Part shown: piece by piece, positions 22,778 through 36,049 of the stretch | How positions within the stretch are numbered: position 1 is the stretch's first letter | Layout of the letters: every line of letters starts with the position of its first letter | From: Epiperipatus broadwayi | Lineage: Eukaryota; Onychophora; Udeonychophora; Euonychophora; Peripatidae | NCBI GenBank assembly: GCA_028023455.1 | Contig: JAQFVV010006200.1 | Span: forward strand, 9,723,081 to 9,787,080 | Direction of reading: 5' to 3' | DNA: 64,000 nucleotides | The notes under the pieces: model-generated | The model's database searches: none | Told to the model about the DNA's origin: nothing | What the model saw: the letters and a program-made list of their open reading frames with translations, nothing else | Position numbers and translations under genes: made by a program

Positions 22778-25700
22778 TAAATTTCGAATTAATTTAAAAA
22801 AAATAAACTTGCTTGGTTGTCATTCAATTTTACAATGCAAATTTATTGGTTAATCATATTTGTATGAGACAATATTCATTAATTAATTATATCACATAAT
22901 TCATCAGAAGCAATTATAAAATAATTTGGAAATAAAAAACACAGGTTGGGTAAAAAGGTATAATTACATATCATTTTCCTTGTACTAAATTTAATGCTTA
23001 TTATCTGAGCAGGTATAAATCTTATACAGCAATAAATTAACTGATCTGACTTTGTTAAATATTTAATAAGTAATTAAAAGTTTATTGTAATTGTGTTGTT
23101 ACTAACAAGTAATAGATATACTAAAATAAAAATTATATATGAATTGATTTGACGATTGATAAATGTGTGAATATGGTAATTATTGAAAATGAGAAAAGGT
23201 AGTTACAATGAAATGTTCACATATTTTATTTTAGGTCAGTATTGATTAAAATAAATATTATATTAAGTTAGTATACAGCCATAAAGATCATAATCTTATT
23301 CAGTTATAAAGCTGATAATAGTAATATATTTTATTCTGTTATAAATTAGAGTGATTTTTTTATTATATTTAAAGTTCATTAGTGTGGATCATAAATCCAG
23401 TTTAAATATTAAATTTTAATATTAATATTTTATTATAATAAATCTAACAATCGTTCATATGCTTTGACATTTACAATCTAAAGTTTTAATAATTTAACTT
23501 TAATAAACTGAATATAATTGGATGTGATTTGTCAATTATTGGAATAAGCATCAAATAGAAATTTATTGTTTATTTTATATATTATTATGATTGAATATTG
23601 AAAATTTTAAGGTTATTTAATAGAATGATTTTATGATATTTTAAATTGGTGAAAGTGGAAAAATATGTTGGGTTAATTGATTTTGTATTATTATTAAATA
23701 TTTAATCTTATTATAATTGACTTAGTTAAAAAAAGTATATTGATATTAATGGAATATCAAAATTGAGTTAGCAGTATTTTTATTTAGCTATAATTAGAAA
23801 TCAGTTATTGAGTTATATATTTTGTTAGATATTACTGATATCTTAAATTTGTAGGACATATCAAGATTATTACTTCATCCATACATGAATTCTTTCATTT
23901 AAATATAAATAGAAATAATATTTGATTTTTGGTAAGAGTTTGTATTATTATAAACAACAGTGTGTTCATTCATAAGAAATATTAAAGAATATCTGTGTAA
24001 TTCTTGTCATTAATTTTATTCTATTATAAGGGATCTATATTATAGGTGTATACTGTTATTTATAAGATAATGATATTTAGTTTTATTGCTTTATCTTTGA
24101 TTTATAGAAAATAATGCTTATATTTTAGGATAGTTTGAAATAATGTTTTATTTGTTTTTTATCCAATCTAAATGCTATTAGAATTTATGAGGTTATAACA
24201 CAGATTATTATCATTATTTTATTAACTTAGGTGTTAGATTGTTATTCATTAATTGGTATTCATTTTAGTTTAGTTTATTATTTTCATTCTGTTATAAATG
24301 ACATTACAATTCACAGGCATTAATTGAATTGGGATTGTTCTCCTTTAGTTTATTATTTTTATTCTGTTGCAAATGACAATCAATAATTGGGCTATGACTC
24401 AGGATACAGCATGGTACACATATTTATTCATTACAATATACATATAATCAAATGTGCTAATGTTAAACCATCAACTATCTAAACAAATTAGGTATAAATT
24501 AAGTTTTAACCAATCAGCTAATAAATTCACATAATAAACTCTTACCAACTTTGATATATCAAAATTACTATTAATGAGTTTTAGAACAATCATTTCATGG
24601 TTACTTAGGTTGCTGCAGAACCATCTGATAGCATGCCGATATAATGTACAAAACTCTTTCCTTTTACATACCAAATTTTGGATACATTACATATTACAGT
24701 TTGAATTAATTATGATGTGGTCTTTTTAAATATTAAGCTTTTGAAGATTATATTAAATTAGTGATAACTAGAGTTAAAACAACAAATTAGCTTATTGGTA
24801 ATAATTTTACTAAGGTGTAAAACTTGATGAGAATTTGTTAATGTGTTTAAACTTTGTTTGATAAGTATTTTTATATAGATTATTAAATGATATCAAATGT
24901 TTAAAGTAACAATTTGTAGTTGTTTTTACCTCTATTATCAGATAATTTATTGTATAATTTAAAAACTTAATATTTAAGAGCACCACATCATAACTAATTT
25001 ACACTTTAATATATAATGGGTCTCAAGTTGAATACATAAAAGAGTTTATTATATTGATATACTATTAGATGGCTCTGTATCCCATTAAAGAATGTTTTTC
25101 ATAAGCCATGAAATAATTGTTCTGGAAAAGCTGATTGGTAGTAATTTTAATGTGGTGTCACAGTTAGTAAGAGCTTATGTGCAAATTTATTACATAGATA
25201 ATTTAATCTTTGTTTGATGAGACATTTGTTTATATATTTGTAGTGAAATATTGCCATGTGTGTATATATATAAGTATTTAAAAATAATAGTTATAAAAGG
25301 ATTAAAGGGCCAGTAAGAAGAATTATATTTGTTAGTTATTTCTTTAAATAATGTATGTAAATAACTTTACCTTGAAGAGAAAAACAAATTGTTTCTAAAT
25401 GTATTTTTTTTAAATGTATTATTTTAATTAAAATGAAAAAATATGAAAACAGATTAATGTTAATAGAATGAGGCAGATTATTAAATGAACTAATTAAGGA
25501 GATTGAAAGCAAAAGCAATTCTGAAAAAAAAAAAAAAAAAACGTTTGTAGAACAAAAAAAATGGTTTGTTTTGTTGATTTAAATGTTTTTCAGGACAACT
25601 TATAAAAAACGGAAAGATGTTCAACTAAAGCCATGCTAAAGTAGCTGAGAAACTCGGGTTAGTTTCTATGCATTACTGGAAGTCATCTCCAATATTTATC

Positions 25701-26607
25701 TGATGATTAATGAGATAGCATTGGAAGAATGATTCCTAAAACTTCATAATCAAAGTCATTAACTTGTACTGGCATATAACTAAAAAAAAAATACAACCGA
25801 ACACTAATAAAATCTACTTATTAGATATAAACTACTACTCCATAACTTAAGGGTACTTACGTATTACTTTGGCCAATGATAAATTATCGGTACAAACTAA
25901 TGTGTATACAAAGACCGAATTAAACACGTTTAAATCCCCGATAAAGGAAATGAATTAATTTTGTAAGTGAATATTAGATAATATTTCAATGAGGAGAAAG
26001 TTATTAGTCAACATGTTGATTTTGCTGTTATCTTAAGGTCATGATATCATATATTATATCCACAGTTCAGACTAACAATGGCGGTGTTTTGTTCATGATT
26101 GTCGAATGAGAGTAGCCATTCATTCATAATGGAACGTGGTTCGAGTTAAGAAAGTTCAGTCCACTGCAGTGATGCTAAGAAATAACATTTTGTAAATGCG
26201 TGTTTGTTTCATTTCCATTAAATAAGGTTATAGATGGCTATTTTTCAAAAATAAATATAACCGGACTAAAGTACCATTCTGTGATAAGAACATTTATTTA
26301 AGTAACTTTTTCTTAGTAATATTTGCAATTATAATTTCATTTGAAAATGAATATTTAATCCAATAATTATACTAAAATTTTAATATTTTTTATTAAAAAT
26401 GTTTGTATTTAAAAGTAAATTTATTAACTGTTATTTTAAAATCTTTTAAAACGTACATCTAGTATAGATGTACACAAATATCCCAAATAAAAATCTATTT
26501 TTTTTTTTTTTTTTAAAAATCACTTTTATTTTTAGTTCTTAAACAAATAAAAAGAGAAACAATGTAAAAGGAGAATTTTATAAACTTTTGGCTATTAATC
26601 TCTTAAC
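22778..26607. other. AT-rich non-coding region
   Basis: No coding region, structural RNA or repeat family is recognised. A slightly less AT-rich part at about 25600-26220 contains no exon I can support. Confidence 0.55.
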
Positions 26608-26999
26608 TTCTAGAGCAAGAGTCCCAAACCTTTTTCGGCCGCAGATCCTTTAACCCAAAACTTTTAAACTTCACTTTTTACTAGATATCAAACTTTTAAT
26701 TTTAATCACTTGTAATTAATGATTGAAAAAGATAAAAGGACTACGGAATATGGCATTATCTTGTGCAACATTTAATACTGAAACCTACACTAATGAAAAT
26801 TAAAGCAAAAAATTACAAGCAGAGTATTTTTTTTAATTTTTGACATTTATGAAATAAATATGTAAATTCAGAATAAGTACAAATATTGAAATCACTTGGT
26901 TTAACATAAAAATGAAGTGTTAAAATCAACACATTCAGACAGAATTAAATATCAACAAAATTACAACAACAAAGATTTTAGTAGAATTATAAAAATTAG

Positions 27000-28600
27000 A
27001 ACTTGGAAAACTGAATTTAATGAGATGGGTGCACTTAGTGAGCTATGTCTGGTTTTAAATTAGTGAATTGCATTCTCAAATCTCCACATTCAGTGATATG
27101 CAATCGATGTCTTTTCTGAAACAGATTTAAAATTACACTGATACGATAATAAAAATGCCAGCAAATACTTTTGTACAACAGTTCATAGAGCTGGGGAAAA
27201 TATCTTGTTGCAGCCAAAACTGTTGATAACCCTGTTTGAATTGTAGAATGAGATCCTCATTCGTGTGGATGGTTATCATCTCATCTTCCAAAATTATATT
27301 TGGTTCTGCACTAGTAGTGTATGGGTTTATTATCCACTCTGGTATTTCTAATTATAGGACCTCCAAGTGGTTGCCAAACAATAAGATGTTTTCTTCTTCG
27401 ATTGTGCATATCTTAAATAAGTTGGGGAACTGGGAAAGTTCAGATCTTGCAATATTTTGGTTTAAAAACATTAATCTGGCAACAAAAGCTGATATGACCG
27501 ATTTTGGTTTGATGAGATTCAAATTGTCTCCTTGTAGTTATAAATTAACATCATTAAATTTGCCAAATAAGTCTGTTAAATAAGCAATATCTGTTTTAAT
27601 CTTAAGTAATTTTTTTTTCAAATTGGAATCCTCATCTTACAAAAAATTTAAAACAGATTGAAAAAGTACAAAAAATCTTGCCAAACATAAACCTTTTTAA
27701 AGCCAATAGACTTCAATATTGAGAACCAATTGATAAAAATCTTCATCACTTTCCTTGTATAATCAAGAAAATAGTACTTTGAAATTTGTCCACTGCTGTT
27801 AAGACAAACTGAAGTGATTGATGCAATTTGTCACTAAGGTTTTTGGCTACTAAATGTTGCCTAGGGATTACACAGTGAACTGCAAGTACTTCAGGTATGT
27901 GTTGTTTCAGGTAACTTATGAAATTGTAATAATGACCAATCATAACATAGCGGATGCTCAATCTGTCACAACAAATATTATATTTGTCAATGAAATCACT
28001 ATTTCCCTGAAAAATAGTTCCATTAAATTAAAAATTGATTCACCTCTGGTGTCAGTTTCTAAAGTTCTAGCAAAAAGCTCTTTATGCACTTTCTGATCTT
28101 GAATAAAGAAAACGTATGCCAGCATCAAAGTTTCATTACAGGGTAGTGTTGATTAGTCCAGTTGGAGGGGCAAAAGGTTTTTTTTAATGATTATACAAAC
28201 AGTATTCCACATTGTGACTCATTTCATCAATACATCTTTGAACTGTGCTATTTCTCAAAGGAATCACTTTTATAACATCATACTCTATGATGGCCAGTAG
28301 AATCAGTTTCTCCCTTATGGTGTGCAGTTCACCAGACTTCATAATGAGTAAGGATATGTTGTACAATACCCTTAATCCATCATCATTTTGCTTTGATGAT
28401 GAAATAAACATATTATCTATCGTAGTTCTCTTCAGGACTTTATCTTTAAGTGATTGAAAGTATGACAATTTCTTTTCTTTTTTTGTCAGGATGAATTATG
28501 TTCAAGTGATCTGCTAGTCTTGATGGTTTCATAGCATCATTTCTAAAGACTTTTTCACATATGAGGCATATTGGTAAAGGTTTGTTTGATAATGTTGGGA
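27000..28600 (-). pseudogene. hAT transposase, ZBED5/GTF2IRD2-like, decayed
   Basis: Reading the minus strand, a BED-type zinc finger (CLICEKVFRNDAMKPSRLA, then DHLNIIHPD; about 28585-28500) is followed by YFQSLKDKVLK and a block with LRVLYNISLLIMKSGELHTI and VIPLRNSTVQRCIDEMS (28468-28184). A middle block has HCVIPRQHLVAKNLS, like the family's 'HC--HRQ-LA-K' (27961-27746). A C-terminal block has CGDLRMQFTNLKPDIAH (27217-27035). Order and spacing match the transposases from which vertebrate ZBED5-like genes derive. Frameshifts and stops separate all blocks, so it is inactive. It belongs to the surrounding hAT element. Confidence 0.8.
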
Positions 28601-28865
28601 CAAATCTTAGCTTCAAATAGTCTAATTACTGTTTGCATTTTTTTTTGGTTCAGTCATATTATTATTATAAGAAATAAAAACTTTTATTAACAAACAATTT
28701 TGACAGCCTCTGTGATAAAAAAAACAATGTATGTACTTATTTGAAACAGAAATTTTTTGTTCAAACCCGAATAAACTGTATTCTCTGATTTTCTGTTTCG
28801 AAATATTGCACCTCAATAAATAATTATATTCAAAATTCAAATCACAAATAAGTACATCACATCAA

Positions 28866-29169
28866 GCATCACATGATCACATTTCCTATACTAGCACATT
28901 AATTGTTGATAAACAGAGCAAAACTCTCCATACAGTATTGCCATCTGTGCTAAACAGAGTAATCAATGGATGCCAGAAGGCTTGTGCATAAAATCTCTGC
29001 TCTCAGATCCAAAGCTCCTCACTGACGAAGGCCACAAGCCAGAAACTAGTCTGGGGATATTGGATGAGTAGGCATTAGATAGGGATTTTATGCACAAGCC
29101 TTCTGGCATCCATTGATTACTCTGTTTAGCACAGGTGGCAATACTGTATGGAGAGTTTTGCTCTGTTTA
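28866..29169 (+). mobile_element. Hammerhead foldback element, family A, nested in the hAT
   Basis: The insert is flanked by a perfect 13-bp direct repeat, tacatcacatcaa (28853-28865 and 29170-29182). It has two near-perfect inverted arms of about 85 bp (ending AAACAGAGCAAAACTC on the left and its complement on the right) around a central segment with a hammerhead. The left arm is the unit's 3' end in reverse, extending further out (to gcatcacatgatcac); compare the tandem copies at 40013-40695. The target duplication of this length indicates retrotransposition rather than a cut-and-paste mechanism. Confidence 0.85.
29002..29068 (+). ncRNA. Type I hammerhead ribozyme, family A (complete core)
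   Basis: Inner helix I is UCCUCA (29016-29021) with UGGGGA (29052-29057). Across a small internal loop (AGC/UA) it continues as UCCAA/UUGGA (29008-29012/29060-29064) and CUCA/UGAG. The core CUGACGA is at 29022-29028. Helix II is GGC/GCC with loop CACAA, closed by an A-A mismatch. GAAA is at 29042-29045. Helix III is a single C-G with a UA loop (29046-29049), then UC with predicted cleavage between 29051 and 29052. All core positions are consensus. The A-A pair at the base of helix II is unusual and may lower activity. Confidence 0.85.
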
Positions 29170-29626
29170 TACATCACATCAAATGAACCAATTTATAGTG
29201 TTTTATAAAAGCATGATACAAGACATAGATTCTGCTAATATCAAATATTGTCTCATCCCACCATGAGCAAGTGTGGACATGCAATGATTTTTCATGTCTG
29301 CTTGCTTTGATACATTCGATAAGACAATGCACATACATGTTTATGCTACATGTATTTTCATGCATTTTTATATGTGACTCTTTTCATGACACATTTTACC
29401 TTTTAATTTGCAAGTTTGTTATATAATGTGTTTTATCAAAAAAAGTGTTTATTTATTTATTTATTTTACTTCTTAATTAGGTACCTATTGGAATCATAGT
29501 TATTTTGAAGTAACAAACAAATAGCAGCAATAAGTAAGAGGTTCATTTTTGTTGTCCTCGACCCCGAATTTTTATATTGACCCCAGGGGATCGATATTAA
29601 CCACTTTGGAAACTCTTGTTCTAAAG

Positions 29627-31683
29627 AATTATTTATTTTAATCTAAAAAAAATAGTAAAATAATACATATATCTATTGAAATAATTTTTTTTTTCACAAA
29701 TTATTATTAAATTTTCTTTTAATTATGTGGGTTAATTATTTCATTTTGGATATCTGTTGATTATAAGAGTCTTAATTTTATATTCTATTAAATTTAGTTT
29801 TGATCATAAGGATATAGAAGAAAATAAATAATATGTAAAGGTTTGGTAAATGCAGCACTCCTTTAGTTTGTGATGGATATTCCTTTAATAATCACAACTG
29901 ATGGCAAATGTTTTGATTTAAAATACCATCTGACTAAGAATGTCTAAGACTCTAGTGCAAAGCAAGCATATATCATATATGAAAATATTTGCTTTTCACT
30001 TTGAGGAAATTGATAGGAATGCTAACTCACATCCGTTTTGCTTTCATTTTGATTGTAGAAATTAATGTTAATTATACTTTTGATGTTTTCAAGTATAATA
30101 ATAATCCTCATCATTATTGGTACCACCAACAGTAAATACAGTTTTAGATGTTATCCTTCTTCAACAATTATATATATATATAATGCACAAAAGGCTGTGA
30201 CTATTTATTTATTTAATGATCATCTGATTATCATCAACAGGTGATGTTTTGTTATTCATCATATTTCATTACCATATATAATTTTATATCGTTTAGAAAT
30301 TGCTCAATTTTTTATCATGTAGCAATGTATAAATACAATCATTATCGTGATAGATGGAACATTGAAGAAGTAAAATTGTTTCATTTAATTTCATATTTAC
30401 TTTGACAATAAATTCTTTATTACATATCTAGATATTTATTTATTCAAATTTTTTTTATAAAAAAAATGAGTGCTCTGAAACTCTGTCTTGTGAGTTGGTG
30501 AGGTTTTTAATGAGCTTTATTAAATAACACCACTACCTTGTATATTCAAACTTCAGCATCAAATAAATGGTATTACTGGTATCTAAATATAAATGATATA
30601 GCTGTATTTGGGAATGTTTAGTCACTTCAAAATGAATTTTAAAAAAAGAGGTTAATGCTGATAGACATAGAGATTGGTCAATTTTTTAACCATGCAAATG
30701 GAACATTAATAATTTAATATTATTTCAATGATATGTTTTTATTAAAAATAACTAACAGATTTTAGCTGAGCAATTTGAAATAGCTTATGTTGCAATTTGG
30801 CAACTACTTTTCATTTCTTTTTATTTTTAGTGAATAAAAATTCATTAAATATTTATATTTTATAAAAAAAATTCATCACAAATTTAAGTTAAAAAAGGAA
30901 AAGCAATCTCAAAAATAATTTATCAACATTGTAAACAAATAAAAAAAATCATAAACAGAAATAAATAATAATAAAAAAAACTTAATATTTAGCCTTCAAG
31001 CTAAAAAAATATATTTTAATGAAAGCAAATTTTGTGAAATTTCTACCAATGATATGAACTTTACATTCACACAATGAAATTATTTTTTAAAATAGTAAAA
31101 TTTCATTTATAATTACAAAAACCAATTAGAAAACAATAGTGATATAGGAAGTTGGCATTTTTTAAAAACCTGCAATAGCTGTAATTGATATGTGATACCA
31201 TTACGAAATTTCATGTGCCTTAATTTTACAGAATTTTTAAAATTGAACAGGAATCCATCTCAATACCTTCTTAAGTATGACTCTATTTTACAAAAAAATA
31301 AATTAGTTTGAATTTACCTCATATAGTTTAGGTTGACATAGTAATTGTAGTCTAAACTTTAAACAAAAAAAAATATCTTTCATTCTTCCATTACTTCTTT
31401 TAATTTTTTATATAATTCTTATACTAGTTTTAATAAGTAATGCTTACAATAATAAAAATCAAATTTATTTTATTACAATATCTGATTATAATTGTTTTTA
31501 ATAGATTCAACTGAACTCAATTACAAGGCTAGAAAAATTTTGAGGCATTTTTTGTGTGATATTACTGCATAGCTTTCATACGTAATTTACCATAAAACTT
31601 CAGTTTGTTTTATACATCATCATGTCTAAATGGTATATAAGTAAAAGAAAGCATTCTATTGATACAAATTTTTATATTAAAAA
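29627..31683. other. AT-rich non-coding region
   Basis: Nothing recognisable on either strand; a short (TA)n tract lies at about 30170. Confidence 0.55.
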
Positions 31684-33050
31684 ATGTTTCCAACTGATCT
31701 GGAATTTAAAAAATGGTGCTTGAGAATATTGGATGATGAAGATGATGGTAGTAATGTTGCTGAGACTGTGGAAAATGATAACAAAGTAGAAATGAAGAAT
31801 GAACACAATACTGATTCTGAATTGTCTGAATATGATACTAAAGAGAAGGTTAATGATATAAATTTGACAACAGATAATTCAAGCAACAACATATTTAATC
31901 ATGATAATGAGTTCAAATAAGTTCAAATAATCCAAGAGCTTAATATAGTCAAAGCTTCACCAGGATTGACAAATAATGCATGTTTTAGGAGATATCTCAA
32001 ATCCTGAATAATATGGAATTTATTGTTTACCAAAAACATTCTGAGTGAAATTATAACATGGACAAATAAAAAATAGAACAATACAGAACAAAATATAAAA
32101 TTCAAAATCACACTCATATTTGTAATATGAAACTCAAAACATTTTGGGGTTACTAACCTGCATAGAAATATTCAAATCAGGTAATGAAAATTTTGATTTA
32201 TGTTATGTAATTGATGGAACAAGGTAAGAAATTTTTAGAACAATTATGCCTAAAATATTTTTACTTTACTGTCTTTATTTTGATAATCCTGATGATCTAA
32301 AAAAATGAAAAAAAATGACACCACAGCTGCTATCAGTAAGTTATATAAAATGCTTATCGAAAATTGTGAAAAAAATTATGTGACTGTTACATAAGCTTGC
32401 ATTGATGAAATGCTTATGATATTTAAAGGGAAATGCAGATTTACAATTTATATGCCAAAAAAGTCCGAGAAATGCAGAATAAAACTTCTTTGCCTCACTA
32501 ATATTTTATTATCCTTTAAATGTCTATACGCTATCTGAAAATGGTTCTGACAGTAACATGCTGTTTGTAGAAAAGAAAAATTTCAGTTATCCTACCAAAA
32601 TCTGTTATTAGATTAGTGAAGCGATTGCAGCAGAGATGTTATAGCAGATTATTGGTTTATCTTTATAGAATTGGTCACAGAGTTACAAAAGAGGGGTCTG
32701 ACTTATTTGGAAACTTTAAAGAAAACTAAAACACAAATTTCTATAAGTTTCTGGCATCAAGAATAATGGAAAGCACTTTATATGGATTTCATGATGACCT
32801 TATGCTGTTATCAAATGTTCTGCCAAAATATAAAGGAAAATCTCAGATGGTTGCAGATTACAACTTGACAAAAGGAGTGGGTACACTTGCCTGGAGGTGT
32901 GCTAATTATTTATCCTGATGAACAAAGTGTTGGTAAATGTCAGTATTCTTTCAAATATTGAATATTAAAATTTTCGTTGTTTTTATTTTATAACAAAATT
33001 ATAAGCATCAAACAAAATTCAGTGTTATGAATTTTTTTGCTAATGCAAAG
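31684..33050 (+). pseudogene. piggyBac transposase relic
   Basis: A Glu/Asp-rich N-terminal frame (31684-31920) is typical of piggyBac transposases. Downstream, spread over all three frames, are TAAISKLYKMLIENCEKNYV, then ACIDEMLMIFKGKCRFTIYM (compare '-IDE-L--FRG-C-F--Y'), a MPKKSEK-like strand, DYWFIFIELVTELQKRGLTY (compare 'DNWFTS--L---L--RGLT--GT') and KSQMVADYNLTKGVGT (compare 'FYN-TKGGVD'). The order matches the DDE-type transposase core. Many frameshifts and stops make it inactive. No clear TIRs were found at its ends. Confidence 0.75.
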
Positions 33051-33514
33051 TTAAAAGCAACCTCCAAAATCAACTCTGTGACCTTATTTTATAAGCATTA
33101 AGGCCAGAAGTTATTGATAATTACACTGACATGAATACAGATGACAAAATACTTGAGATAAAATAAACTTATTATTAGTGACCTATGCAATTGAAAAGAG
33201 AAACATTTTATGTCTACAGAATACGTGATAAGTTGGTTGATGTAAAGCAACAAAAAAAATACAATAAGTATTCTATTTTAAAATAAAATTTTAAAATTAC
33301 TTTTACTTTGTTTACTTATTTTTAACATCCATTTGGATCTTTGATTGTATAATAAAGTAATACATTCCTCATTAGTGGTATTGTAGCCGTGGTGAGTTTA
33401 ACAGTGGATGTTTCCTAAACACTTCCTGTTTGTTTGTCATTAATGATAAATCAAACACATTCAAATAAACCTGAAGGTTTGTGATGATGGTATAATAGAT
33501 GTGATCATATGTTG

Positions 33515-33975
33515 GCCTATTTCCATCATCTGTTATTAAATGTTGAACGTCTAGAAAGTTTTAAATTTTATTTAAACTTTTCAAATGCAAATAACTTGTT
33601 AATAATAACACACAAATAAATAACACAGGTTAAGTACTTACACATTTTGAATAGCATTATTTTTCACTATTTGTCAGCTATTGTTATCCTGACTAGTGAT
33701 ATTATTAGCATAGGAGTCATATTAAAATTTGATATTCCAATAATCTAAAGGTAAATAAGTTTGCCTCTTATGCTAATATTATCAATGATATGGTCAGCAA
33801 CACCTGATGAAAAGTGGAGAATAATACTGCTTGAAATGTTGTGTAATTACTAACCTGTGTATCTATTTGTGTATTATTACTAACAAGTTGTTTCTATTTG
33901 AGAAGTTTAAATAAAGTTTAAAATTTTTAAGACATTCAACATTTAATACTAGATGATGAAAATAGTCCAACATAT
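33515..33975. mobile_element. Foldback SINE-like element
   Basis: The left end (ccatcatctgttattaaatg) is the reverse complement of the right end (acatttaatactagatgatg), and inner arms also match (ctgactagtgatatta... against ...aatattatcaatgatatggtcag). The right arm is homologous to 42500-42685: it shares ggtcagcaacacctga, a GAAA-like block, tactaacct and taaataaagtt. The right arm contains CTGATGA followed by GAAA, but helices do not form well. Confidence 0.65.
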
Positions 33976-34979
33976 CACATTTCCAATAAAAACTGAGTGT
34001 AAACATCATGGTTAATAAAAAAAAACATTAGTTAAATTAATTTACAAAAATAAGTAATAAATGAGTAATTAAATTATGTGTAAAGTTTCATTTTTCAATT
34101 TTATAAAAGCTGAAGCACTTTCTGTTTATTGTTAGTAAATTTTAAATATTGTTTTGCTACAAAACATATTCAAATAAAAGCTAAATAAAACATCATGTAA
34201 TTACTAAAAAACAAATATTTAATTTAACAGACTTTTTGTTAAAAGTGGTGCCATCTAGGTGTTTAAATAACTAAAATCATTTAAATATATTTTAGTTCTA
34301 ATATTTGATACCAAAGAAACACAAAGCCCAAAAAAATGCTGCAAGTAACCAAAAATGAATCACTCTGAAAACAATTCTAGTATCAATGTATCTGTTGCAG
34401 GATGTGATTTAGAAAAATTAATATGTAGCAAAATGATTTTAAATGCAAAAATAATTTTAATTTATATTAGTTGCAAAATATATTTTACTTGCACATTTGA
34501 TTCATTTACACACATACATCACACACATGAAATTAAAATTCCATTCCATCATACATTCTTAAAGTATATGAATAAAGACATGTGAAAAACCAAAATGTGA
34601 TTCATGCTAAACCAGAACTATCTAATTGGTTGAAGACTCAATCTTTTCCACACATCTTCATAATTTGTTCAGTATTCATCACCAAATCAGTGCACTTTGA
34701 TTTATAAGTATTAAATTTTCTGCACTCATAACTTTGACACCCAAAACTTCAAATAAATACATTAATGATTATAACTAATTTATTTATTAAGTAATTCAAC
34801 TTCATCTCTCTTTTTCCATATGCAGCATTTTTTAGATATAGTTGAAAATTTTGCTTCACTACATATGCAAAAATGTGTGATTTGTGACAATAAGAAATGT
34901 TATTTTGGCATGAGATACAACTTGGGGATTTGGATTTTATCTTTGTTAAATGTTTTTATTCATATGATTCAAGAAATTG
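33976..34979. other. AT-rich non-coding region
   Basis: A 76-residue Cys/His-containing open frame at 34355-34585 (+) has no recognisable family. Nothing else is seen. Confidence 0.5.
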
Positions 34980-35584
34980 TGTTGAAATGGAAGTTTTAAA
35001 TATATCTAAAAATGATATTATATATGGAAAATTAAAAAGAAGTTATGTTTTTATTTAAATAAAAATATTAATTTTTAACTGAGGTTTAAAATTTATATCT
35101 GAGTTAGGGATAATCTCAAGTTTAATAAATGATTAGTAGTACCCATTAATGGGTATCAAATTTGAAAGAAGTTTTGACACTTGTAAATAAAGTTGTATTG
35201 AACAATTAAAGATATGTGAAGAAATTGTGATTTGGGTCAATTAAGGAGTATTTGTTTAGCATGTTCTTGAAGTCATTTTTTTTTTTTTTTTGGATGTCTC
35301 TGTTCTTATCTTTTAATAATGTTGTGGTGGAAAGAAAGTTTTAAGTATATCTAAAAAAAGGTATTACACATGGAAACAAAAGCTAAATTGATTTATTCAA
35401 TAAGTTTATGTTTAATAAAAACAGCTGCATTTATCTGTAAGTAAGTTAAACATTATATCTGGCTGAGAGATAATTTATATTTTAAGAAATGATAAGTAAT
35501 AATTTTCAATATTTAAAGTGCTTGATGTCAAAGTTGCGATTTACAAAAGTTTTGAGACTTCTAAATTAAAGTGTCATTGCACTG
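34980..35584 (+). repeat. Diverged tandem duplication
   Basis: A block starting aagttttaaatatatctaaaaa (about 34991) and ending at gttttgacacttgtaaat-like sequence recurs about 345-375 bp later (aagttttaagtatatctaaa, gttttgagacttctaaat), with intermediate shared words (gataat..a.ttt, aataaatgatta). It does not encode a protein and I found no hammerhead core. Confidence 0.55.
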
Positions 35585-36049
35585 AAAATATTTGTAATAA
35601 ATAAATAATGAAGTTTAATATTCTCTAGTATAACTTTAATCTTTCCATCCCTTATTATTATCAAATATAAGAAAAAAGTTGCTCTTTTACCTTACATACA
35701 TATATTCAATCGTTTAATTTTTATTGTAAATCATTAACAATATCAAAATTAAAAATTGTTCTAGGCAGATCTACAATTTCTTTTTTTATTATATATATAT
35801 ATATGTGTGTGTGCGCGTGCATGCATAATTGAATGGAACAAACCATTAAATAAATAATAGCAAAGAAACAAGAACATAATGGGTTCACTTATTCTTAAAA
35901 TTGTGGATGTTAAGGAGTTTACCCTTGCCAACATTAATGAAAATTCGAGGCGAACTTAATATATTAGTCAATAAAAATATAGTATAAATAATTATGAAAT
36001 TAATATTCAATTGTGCAAAGAAAAAATTTAAATTATTAATACCATATTT

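Larger units (their letters stand above)
26616..29618 (-). mobile_element. hAT transposon (ZBED5-like) with TIRs and 8-bp target duplication
   Basis: The left terminus CAAGAGTCCCAAACC and the right terminus, whose reverse complement is CAAGAGTTTCCAAAG, are imperfect hAT-type inverted repeats. They are flanked by ttctagag (26608-26615) and ttctaaag (29619-29626), an 8-bp duplication with one change, the hAT length. Inside lies a decayed transposase on the minus strand and a later 304-bp hammerhead insertion (28866-29169). Confidence 0.85.

Noticed and set aside
33803-33840. CTGATGA...GAAA as an active hammerhead
   Set aside because: CAACA pairs with UGUUG directly after GAAA, leaving no helix III or cleavage site; at best a decayed motif.
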